Shown in pieces: positions 58,079 through 64,000 of a stretch of DNA of 64,000 nt. This stretch comes from CAJINA01 sp964636125 (GTDB lineage: Bacteria > Desulfobacterota > Desulfobacteria > Desulfobacterales > CAJINA01). Positions within the stretch are counted from its first letter, which is position 1; every line of letters begins with the position of its first letter. The translations under genes were made by a program, and so were the position numbers. The notes under the pieces are model-generated. The model was not told where the DNA came from and searched no databases. It saw nothing but the letters and a program-made list of their open reading frames with translations. The DNA is taken from positions 1-64,000 of the forward strand of contig CAZWPX010000005.1 in NCBI GenBank assembly GCA_964636125.1, written 5' to 3'.

Positions 58079-59209
58079 TTATTTAATCACCGGGTTAATA
58101 ATAGCAGGGTCCTGGTCTCTCCCGCTACCTGCCAGATTTTCAAGTTCACGATCATACCGGGGCGCCGCCAGGTCCCAGGCGTATGGTTCCATGGAACGGG
58201 CAAGAGGCTGCCGGTTGTCTTTAAAATCAGCATAATTTGAAAGGATGGCGGCCAGTTTGTCTTCAAGGTCTTGCTGGTCAGTGTACAGGAATCGGTCGTG
58301 AAATGTCTCCGGCAGGATCTCCGGATAGGACAGTCGGTCCGGGAGCAGGGGCAGGCAGCCCTGCCGGATCGCTTCGACCATGGAAATACCGAAATTTTCC
58401 TGGTGGGCCGTGCTGATGACCAGGGCGCCTTTTTGCAACCATTTCTGGTAGGACTTACGGGAGCTTTCATAACCGTAACACACGATCTTTTCTCCTAAAC
58501 GCTGTTTTGCGGAAATGAACGGTTTTGGCACTTTTTGAAAATTTTCCCCCAGTAGCGCAAGTCGGAAGTCCAGTCCCCTGTGAAGCATTGCGTCAAGGGC
58601 CGCAAAAAAATCAACCGGGTTCTTGTCGAATTCCCACCGGTGGTTCCAGATTATCAAGGGCGGGTCAGTCTCTGGCTCGTTTAACGGCAGGTCACCCGCC
58701 TGAAAACGGCACCCGGGATGGAGGACAGTTGCCTTTTTGCGAATGGCATCGACAACCCATAGAGGATGAAACTCGGGCATCATCTTGAGGAAGGCCGGCA
58801 GGGCTGTAAGAAAATCGTCAAAGTGGGTAACGGAGTTAAACAGCACCCGATCCGCGGCCAGGGCCGTGGTAATATCGGTAAAGCCGAACTGGACATCCCG
58901 GGTTTCACCCTGGGCCAGTGGGTAGGTGATCTGGTTTTCGTGAAAATAGACCAATGCCGGCGGGAGGTCCGGTCCCCAGAGCATTTTCAGGTCGGAAAGA
59001 CTCATCAGGTCCGTGGTCACAATTCCGTCGTAGGCCCGGGGTGACTCAACAGTCCTGGCAAAATAGAGAGCCGCTCCGCGCATTCTCCATTTCCAAAATC
59101 GGGCCGGCAATGTACACAGCGTGATGTCGTGGCGTGAATGTTCACAGAGTCCACGTGCAAAATCGCGATGTGAACCGCCAAAAAAAGGTTCCAGGAAAAG
59201 AAATTTCAT
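58079..59209 (-). CDS. tRNA-queuosine alpha-mannosyltransferase-like protein (DUF3524)
   Basis: 376 residues from the ATG at 59209; an upstream ATG adds 17 residues. The start MKFLFLEPFFGGSHRDFA and LPARFWKWRMRGAALYFA are the hallmark of the DUF3524/QTMAN family (animal GTDC1), which adds mannose to queuosine in tRNA-Asp. A GT-B C-terminal half has WNHRWEFDKNPVDFF and ISTAHQENFGISMVEAIRQGC. In bacteria the substrate is assumed from the animal enzyme. Confidence 0.85.
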   Translation of the reverse strand: MKFLFLEPFFGGSHRDFARGLCEHSRHDITLCTLPARFWKWRMRGAALYFARTVESPRAYDGIVTTDLMSLSDLKMLWGPDLPPALVYFHENQITYPLAQGETRDVQFGFTDITTALAADRVLFNSVTHFDDFLTALPAFLKMMPEFHPLWVVDAIRKKATVLHPGCRFQAGDLPLNEPETDPPLIIWNHRWEFDKNPVDFFAALDAMLHRGLDFRLALLGENFQKVPKPFISAKQRLGEKIVCYGYESSRKSYQKWLQKGALVISTAHQENFGISMVEAIRQGCLPLLPDRLSYPEILPETFHDRFLYTDQQDLEDKLAAILSNYADFKDNRQPLARSMEPYAWDLAAPRYDRELENLAGSGRDQDPAIINPVIK

Positions 59210-59495
59210 TGAGTCCGATTGCCTATTGTCCAGCCATGATTGTAAATAATGGCTGGTCAATACCTAAGAAAAAAGGCACCCTGCCATAAGCTAGCAGAAA
59301 TGCCTTTTATAGTTTACGGGTTCACTTGAGCGCAGGGACGTCCGTATCCGCCACGGCTTCCTGTGGTCGAAAAAATGCGTATCGGACCCAACAGGAAACC
59401 GGCTCCATTTTAGCTCTAGGGGCGGCAGGCTGTCATTCATGCTGGTCGTGCTGCCGCCATGCCTCTAAAATTGTAGTGAACCCTGAATTGTCAGA

Positions 59496-59696
59496 TCACG
59501 TTTTGAGGACGTTTGCAGCCGCCGGGCCGCGGTCACCCTCTTCAATTTCAAAGGTAACCCGGTCTCCTTCCGCCAATGTTTTGAAACCTGACATGCTAAT
59601 TGCGGAAAAGTGTACAAAAACGTCTCCACCTTCCTCGTTTTCAATAAACCCATACCCCTTCTTGTCACTAAACCATTTTACGATACCGTTCGCCAA
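59496..59696 (-). CDS. cold-shock (CspA-family) protein
   Basis: 66 residues from a TTG at 59696 (GGAGAAGG seven bases upstream). RNP1 KGYGFI and RNP2 VFVHFS are intact, with GIVKWFSDKKGYGFIENEEG and GPAAANVLK ending. It binds single-stranded RNA/DNA. The open frame continues upstream of the TTG, but no ATG fits the family, so the TTG is the likely start. Confidence 0.92.
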   Translation of the reverse strand: MANGIVKWFSDKKGYGFIENEEGGDVFVHFSAISMSGFKTLAEGDRVTFEIEEGDRGPAAANVLKT

Positions 59697-59815
59697 AACA
59701 CCTTCTCCTTTGCTGAAATATGGCGGCCCGAGCCAGCCTGAATTGCAGTGCTCCCACTGCACCTTAAACACAGAATGTGAGTGTTCCTTTAGGCTTAACG
59801 TCATTCAGTAAATCA

Positions 59816-59844
59816 ATACATATTAAAAATTGTGCAAAGGTCAA
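59816..59844 (-). promoter_or_regulatory. candidate promoter for the cold-shock gene
   Basis: On the minus strand TTGACC (59844-59839) and ATGTAT (59821-59816) are 17 bp apart. The resulting leader of about 110 nt is of the length often seen in csp genes. Weak match at -10. Confidence 0.35.
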
Positions 59845-59929
59845 GAAAAAAACGCCAATTATCCCATATGCGCAGCATTTTTTTTTAAATATTGGATATA
59901 TAGTGGGTGTTTAGCGGACGAAACCCGTG

Positions 59930-60238
59930 TTAAGGCTCATCAATAGCGGGGGCAATTTTGTCCAGTACGTTGCCGGATGCATCCAGGAGATACAATAAAA
60001 AACCATTGTCGCCGGCTATCTGGGACACCTCGCTGAAAATGAAAGCCTGGACTTCGCAGCGGGTCCCTTTTTCCACCTGCAATTGAAACAGTCCCTGTAC
60101 GGCCTGTTCCTTTTCGAGAAAAATGGGGATGTAGGCTATGTCCGCTTCGGCTGCATGTTGTCCCAGAAGTTGTTCTCCCTCACCGGGGTCTTTGACGATC
60201 GAATAAACCCAGGTGTCGGCATTGATTTTTTTAGGCAT
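59930..60238 (-). CDS. conserved hypothetical protein, 102 residues
   Basis: Start at ATG 60238 (AGAGGA ten bases before). MPKKINADTWVYSIVKDPG..E..LGQ.......YIPIFLEKEQAVQGLFQL is a pattern I recall from small Desulfobacterota-type proteins of unknown function. No membrane segment or signal peptide. Upstream reading extends the frame by 26 residues with no family-like sequence. Confidence 0.75.
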   Translation of the reverse strand: MPKKINADTWVYSIVKDPGEGEQLLGQHAAEADIAYIPIFLEKEQAVQGLFQLQVEKGTRCEVQAFIFSEVSQIAGDNGFLLYLLDASGNVLDKIAPAIDEP

Positions 60239-60481
60239 ACCAAGTATCCTCTTTTGAAATCCCAGACGGGATTGGTTCGATGATTTACCTTTGCGGGCAG
60301 TGAATTCCGGCCGCATTGGTTCGACCCCTGCCAGGGACCTCTGCCAGCCCCTGTTGATAGGCGGCTACCTCGGCAAATTGAACACTGTTAAAATGGCACT
60401 TTATAAAAAATAGTCAAGACATCTGTCAATATTATTTGGATAAACCTTTTGCGATCAATTTGAGACTGGAAGCACTGACCT

Positions 60482-60988
60482 ATGAAAGTTATCCTGCTGA
60501 TGGCCATGACACTTGACGGTAAGATTGCCAGGACCGACACTCACTTTCCGGACTGGACCGGAAAAGCTGACAAAAAGCTTTTCGTTAAAGTTACCAAAAA
60601 AGCCGGGGTCATCATCATGGGGTCGAAGACCTTCGATACCATCGGCAAACCTTTGCCGGAACGCAAAAACATTGTCTGCACACGCAGCCGGGCACGCCAG
60701 TTGACCGGGCAGGCCGACCTTGTTTTTACCGGCAGCCCGCCCGCATCCATTCTCAGTGACCTGGAAAAAGAGGGCTATACTGAGGCCGTTCTGGCCGGCG
60801 GCGCCATCGTCAATTCACTTTTTGCCAGGGCAGGCCTGATTGATGAAATCATCATTACCATTGCGCCGCAAGTGTTTGGTAAAGGGATTTCACTTTTCGC
60901 GGATGAGATGGATCTGCAGCTTGAGCTGATGGAATTTGAGATACTTGATTTGAACTATGTGGTGGTACACTACCGGGTTATCCGATAG
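60482..60988 (+). CDS. dihydrofolate reductase-family (RibD C-terminal-like) protein
   Basis: 168 residues with LLMAMTLDGKIARTDTHF, IIMGSKTFDTIGKPLPERKNIVCTR, AVLAGGAIVNSLFARAGLIDEI and the ending LDLNYVVVHYRV, the RibD_C/DHFR-like fold. It may reduce a pteridine or a riboflavin precursor; which one is not decidable here. Its stop codon abuts palindrome copy D. Confidence 0.85.
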   Translation: MKVILLMAMTLDGKIARTDTHFPDWTGKADKKLFVKVTKKAGVIIMGSKTFDTIGKPLPERKNIVCTRSRARQLTGQADLVFTGSPPASILSDLEKEGYTEAVLAGGAIVNSLFARAGLIDEIIITIAPQVFGKGISLFADEMDLQLELMEFEILDLNYVVVHYRVIR

Positions 60989-61133
60989 TGTCCGCCCACA
61001 GGCGGCATCTTTTGGCCCGGAGCTGCGTTTTCACTCTCTTAAAATCCTCGACGTAGCGACCACACTACGCCTCCGGTTTTAAGATCGTTCAGGCCTTGCT
61101 CCGAACCAAAAGCTGCCACCTGTGGGCGGACAC
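60988..61133. repeat. 146-bp imperfect palindrome, copy D of the TCCTCGAAATAC family
   Basis: Ends GTGTCCGCCCACAGG and CCTGTGGGCGGACAC are inverted; the centre is CTTAAAATCCTCGACGTAG/CTACGCCTCCGGTTTTAAG. The outer GTGTCCG ends match copy A. It begins at the last base of the DHFR-like stop codon. Confidence 0.9.
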
Positions 61134-61264
61134 CAGTTAGACCGGTGGTTTCAGACTTGCATAATACTTTAAACCTGTTAAGTTACGAATGTGGGAAACG
61201 CCAGCCTTGATCCGGGGCTCAGACTGCTTAATCAAACTATCGGGTTTCTCGCGGGAGCGGCATC

Positions 61265-61822
61265 ATGACCCATAACCTGATCTCGGCCATAGACCAGGCC
61301 GTTGATATCGTCAGAAAAAACCCGACACCGGGTATAAAACCCCTGTTTGATCAGGTTGAACCCCTGTTTTTTCAGCTTACCGGAACCCACAGAGCCTATC
61401 TGCACACCTTTGACGATGTGATTGTCCTGATGCAGCTGCCTGAAGAGGCCATTGAAAACACCTACGATGAAATCCAGGCCATCAAGACCTCCCTGGAACC
61501 GGTTCGAATAAAAGTGAACGTGTTGACCGAGGCTCTCAAACAGTCGTATACACCGGGCAAAGCAAACGCCAAAGACCCACTTGCCGATCTTATGCGCAAG
61601 GTGAACTGGTATTTTCACATTGGTGCCGGGGGAATATCCAAATTCCGTTTGAAAGTAAGTTCATACACCTGCCTGTATGATATCCTGTCAGACTGGAGAG
61701 CGGGGTTTACCGATTATGCGCTTCTATCCGAGGCAACCAATTTGCGTGGAAACCTTATTCGCCATTGGTCAACCCTGTGTATATCCTATACAAAGGTTAA
61801 GCTGCTCTATCTTCGAGGATAG
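61265..61822 (+). CDS. hypothetical protein, 185 residues
   Basis: Not recognised. Soluble and mostly helical by composition: MTHNLISAIDQAVDIVRKNP, IENTYDEIQAIKTSLEP, later FRLKVSSYTCLYDILSDWR. GGAGCGG precedes the ATG. It lies 24 bp before the response regulator gene, so it may be co-transcribed. No function is suggested. Confidence 0.7.
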   Translation: MTHNLISAIDQAVDIVRKNPTPGIKPLFDQVEPLFFQLTGTHRAYLHTFDDVIVLMQLPEEAIENTYDEIQAIKTSLEPVRIKVNVLTEALKQSYTPGKANAKDPLADLMRKVNWYFHIGAGGISKFRLKVSSYTCLYDILSDWRAGFTDYALLSEATNLRGNLIRHWSTLCISYTKVKLLYLRG

Positions 61823-61846
61823 CCAGCCCTGTGAACTGGTGATAGT

Positions 61847-62422
61847 ATGAAGAAAAATTCTATTCTGCTTGTGGATGATGATCAGGCCATACTTGAGGGT
61901 ACTGGACAATATCTCAGGGAGATAGGGTATGACGTCAAGCTGGCGAAATCCGGCGAAGTGGCGCTTGAATTTCTGCAAACCGAGCCCTACAACCTGACAA
62001 TTACCGATCTGGTGATGGCAAAAGTTAATGGCATGGAAGTGCTTAAAGTAGCCAAAGAGCTGTGGCCCGAGACCATGGGGATTGTCCTTACCGGGTTTGG
62101 CGACATGACCACGGCCATTGAAGCGTTGCGCCTGGGGGTTGATGACTACCTTCTGAAACCCTGTAGCCCTGAAGAACTCGAATTGCGGGTGGGACGGTGT
62201 TTTGAAAGATTGGAGTTGAATAGAAAAATAAAGTCTTACGAGAAAATTCTGCCCCTTTGCTGTGTCTGCAAAAGCATCCGGGATGACGCGGGCAGGGAGC
62301 CCGGGACTGGAAAGTGGATGGTGCTGGAGGAGTATGTGTGGCAGAAGGCCGGCCTGGCGCCCTCGTCGACCTATTGCCCGGCGTGCGCCCAGAAAATGGA
62401 TACTGAGGTTGACCAGCAGTAA
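61847..62422 (+). CDS. response regulator with C-terminal CxxC...CxxC zinc-ribbon-like part
   Basis: 191 residues. Receiver domain residues 1-118 with D10-D12, phosphoacceptor D54 (TDLVMAKVNGMEV), T82 and K104 (LLKPCSPEELELRV). No DNA-binding output domain follows. Instead C138-C141 (LCCVCKSIRDDAG) and C177-C180 (YCPACAQK), with WMVLEEYVWQKAG between them, form a probable metal-binding module often seen at the end of such Desulfobacterota-type regulators. It is 8 bp before the metallophosphoesterase gene. Confidence 0.87.
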   Translation: MKKNSILLVDDDQAILEGTGQYLREIGYDVKLAKSGEVALEFLQTEPYNLTITDLVMAKVNGMEVLKVAKELWPETMGIVLTGFGDMTTAIEALRLGVDDYLLKPCSPEELELRVGRCFERLELNRKIKSYEKILPLCCVCKSIRDDAGREPGTGKWMVLEEYVWQKAGLAPSSTYCPACAQKMDTEVDQQ

Positions 62423-62430
62423 TCCTTCCT

Positions 62431-63021
62431 ATGAGAATCCTCACCATATCCGATGTTGTGGTACCCGCTTTATACGGGGAATTTGAAGCGGATCGTTTCA
62501 GAGACATCAACCTTGTCCTGGGGTGCGGCGATCTTCCACCGGAATACCTCGCATTTCTGGCAAACGCGCTTGAAGTGCCTCTCTACTATGTTCGCGGGAA
62601 TCACGACCTACGCTATGAGCAAGGTTCGCCGGCTGGTTGTACTGATCTGCATAACAGGCTGCTGCGTATCAACGGCCTGAACATTCTGGGCCTTGAGGGC
62701 TCACGCTGGTACAATGGCGGGCCGCTGCAATACACGGAAAGCCAGATGGCCGGCATTATCCGCCGACAGTGGTTTACGCTCTGGAGGAAAGGTGGCGCGG
62801 ACATTATCATCACCCATGCCCCCCCGCGTTCGATCCATGATGAGGAGGACCTGTGCCACCGGGGATTCCGGGTGTACCTGAAGCTGATTAAAAAGTACCA
62901 GCCGCGTTATTTCATTCACGGGCACATCCACCGGGATTTTTCTGAAAGTTCCGAAAGATTCACAACGATTGCCAATACTAGGGTGATGAACACATACGGT
63001 TATCATGTCATTGACATCTAA
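62431..63021 (+). CDS. metallophosphoesterase
   Basis: 196 residues of the calcineurin-like fold: GCGDL (32-36), GNHD, THAPP and GHIH are the usual metal-ligand motifs. In motif I (ISDVV) the D is present but the usual DxH His is replaced by Val. It follows the response regulator by 8 bp and overlaps the ParB-like gene by 17 bp. The substrate is unknown. Confidence 0.85.
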   Translation: MRILTISDVVVPALYGEFEADRFRDINLVLGCGDLPPEYLAFLANALEVPLYYVRGNHDLRYEQGSPAGCTDLHNRLLRINGLNILGLEGSRWYNGGPLQYTESQMAGIIRRQWFTLWRKGGADIIITHAPPRSIHDEEDLCHRGFRVYLKLIKKYQPRYFIHGHIHRDFSESSERFTTIANTRVMNTYGYHVIDI

Positions 63022-64000
63022 AATACTGAATCTCTTCGGCCGGCCGGCCACCGCGGGTGAGTCTGACGCGGAATGCCGGGATGCCAAATGCTTCAGCGCG
63101 GACCAGGCCCGTGAAGCTGCTTTTGACACGGTGCAAAGGGGCATTAAGACGATACCGCTTGACCAGATTGTCGGCAGTGTAGGCCGTTACCAGGATTTTG
63201 ACGGCCGATTTCGGCTGAAACACCACCTGCCTTTGGAAAAGCTGCAGCGTATCAAGCAGGCCATGCGGGAGGGTAAACCACTGCCGCCCGTCAAACTTTA
63301 CCAGATCAAGGAAGGGTATTATGCCCTCGATGGCAATCATCGCATTGCCGCAGCCAAGGAACTTGGCCACGATGAGATCTGCGCCAGGATCGTGGAGTTT
63401 ATCCCATCAAAGAATACACTTGAAAATGTCTTGTACCGTGAACGGTCTGCTTTTCGGGAAGCATTCGGGCTTGCGGATGACCTAAAGCTAACCGAATTGG
63501 GACAGTATGCACAACTTGAAAAACAGATAGAAACCCACCGGGAGTACATGACATCTGAAGGATCAAGACCTGTTTCTACCACAGTGGCTGCGAAAGACTG
63601 GTATGCAACCATCTACAAGCCGCTCAGTGCTATTATCCAGCGCGGCCGGCTGCTCGAAGTCTTTCCGGACAGAACCCTTGCGGATCTTTACGTCTATATT
63701 TCCGTTCATCAGTGGGAAGACAGGGGCCGGCGCAGGTACGGGATCGGTCTGGATAAACTGATTCCCGGCGACATGGAGGCTTTCAGGGAAAAAATGGCCA
63801 AATTCAAAGAAGTGGATTACCCGGAAATGAAGCGGGGCATTACGGCCTTTATCCAACTACTGGTTCAGGCCCGCAAAGAGGACCGGATCATAGAGAAATT
63901 GTTCGAACTGGATGAAGTCAGGGAGATCCACTCCGTGCACGGTGAGATTGATATCCTTGTGAAGATCGAGTTGACCCGTGATCTTTTGATATCGGATGCG
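63005..64000 (+). CDS. ParB-like nuclease domain fused to AsnC/Lrp-type C-terminal domain, partial
   Basis: About 332 codons visible, open at the right edge, ATG at 63005. After about 60 residues comes a ParB/Srx-like domain with LEKLQRIKQAMREGKPLPPV and YYALDGNHRIAAAKELG (the GNHRI motif is the ParB C-box). The middle part DWYATIYKPLSAI, then RTLADLYVYIS, resembles the segment seen in UspA- and ParB-linked regulators (DUF4032-like). The last part, LVQARKEDRIIEKL and EIHSVHGEIDILVKIE, is an AsnC/Lrp ligand-binding (RAM) domain. It overlaps the metallophosphoesterase gene. This is not the chromosomal ParB, since no helix-turn-helix is seen; it is more likely a regulator. Confidence 0.75.
   Translation, partial: MSLTSKILNLFGRPATAGESDAECRDAKCFSADQAREAAFDTVQRGIKTIPLDQIVGSVGRYQDFDGRFRLKHHLPLEKLQRIKQAMREGKPLPPVKLYQIKEGYYALDGNHRIAAAKELGHDEICARIVEFIPSKNTLENVLYRERSAFREAFGLADDLKLTELGQYAQLEKQIETHREYMTSEGSRPVSTTVAAKDWYATIYKPLSAIIQRGRLLEVFPDRTLADLYVYISVHQWEDRGRRRYGIGLDKLIPGDMEAFREKMAKFKEVDYPEMKRGITAFIQLLVQARKEDRIIEKLFELDEVREIHSVHGEIDILVKIELTRDLLISDA

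Overview
This is a draft scaffold (runs of 10 and 100 N) from a Gram-negative bacterium, most likely a sulfate-reducer-type Desulfobacterota (Desulfobacterales-like). The reasons are an LptD/Kdo-type outer membrane, RicT with RNase J and a UpxY-type NusG paralogue, a CysK-CysRS fusion, a bacterial-type 2[4Fe-4S] ferredoxin and intergenic spaces crowded with dispersed palindromic repeats. The taxonomic call is inference; no rRNA or tRNA gene was found in the window.

Layout. 1-149: start of a four-helix-bundle (23S intervening-sequence type) protein, minus strand. 240-9000: type II secretion operon gspF-G-H-I-J-K-L-M-N on the minus strand, without gspC, D or E, and with four of its spacers filled by repeats; gspG carries a 10-N gap. 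9327-25724: plus-strand surface locus made of a TPR/beta-barrel outer-membrane protein, a FecR-domain protein and a giant (about 4,500 residue) repeat protein with G8-like, pseudo-autotransporter, Gly-rich, 14 InlB-B-like and CFI-box C-terminal parts; a 100-N gap interrupts it. 25958-39159: minus-strand series HU, holB, ricT, metG, a penicillin-binding protein, kdnA, kdnB, a 1248-residue GlmS-like protein and a MiaB-like radical SAM protein. 39407-42917: NusG paralogue and lptD. 43218-47989: surE-tmk-cysK/cysS fusion-unknown gene. 48177-54630: ferredoxin, unknown gene, RNase J, FtsK, methyltransferase, MntP, small secreted protein. 54655-56620: methyltransferase and GT4 glycosyltransferase, minus strand. 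56991-60238: HMG-CoA lyase-like enzyme, tRNA-queuosine mannosyltransferase-like protein, cold-shock protein, unknown gene. 60482-64000: DHFR-like protein, unknown gene, response regulator with a C-terminal zinc-ribbon-like part, metallophosphoesterase and a ParB-like/AsnC-like fusion running off the end.

How it fits together. Several genes concern the cell envelope: type II secretion, a giant surface protein with a candidate outer-membrane partner, Kdo8N synthesis (kdnA/kdnB) for LPS, LptD for LPS export and a transpeptidase. The rest is mainly housekeeping (replication, translation, RNA decay, chromosome segregation, nucleotide supply).

Most worth a second look: (1) the three-gene giant surface protein locus; (2) the CysK-CysRS fusion that keeps its zinc ligands but has lost KMSKS; (3) the double-length GlmS-like protein beside kdnA/kdnB; (4) a family of four 141-147 bp imperfect palindromes whose arms differ between copies but stay self-complementary; (5) two other dispersed inverted-repeat families; (6) the ParB-AsnC fusion. 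From the repeat period I predict that the 100-N gap is really 318 bp, which restores one reading frame.
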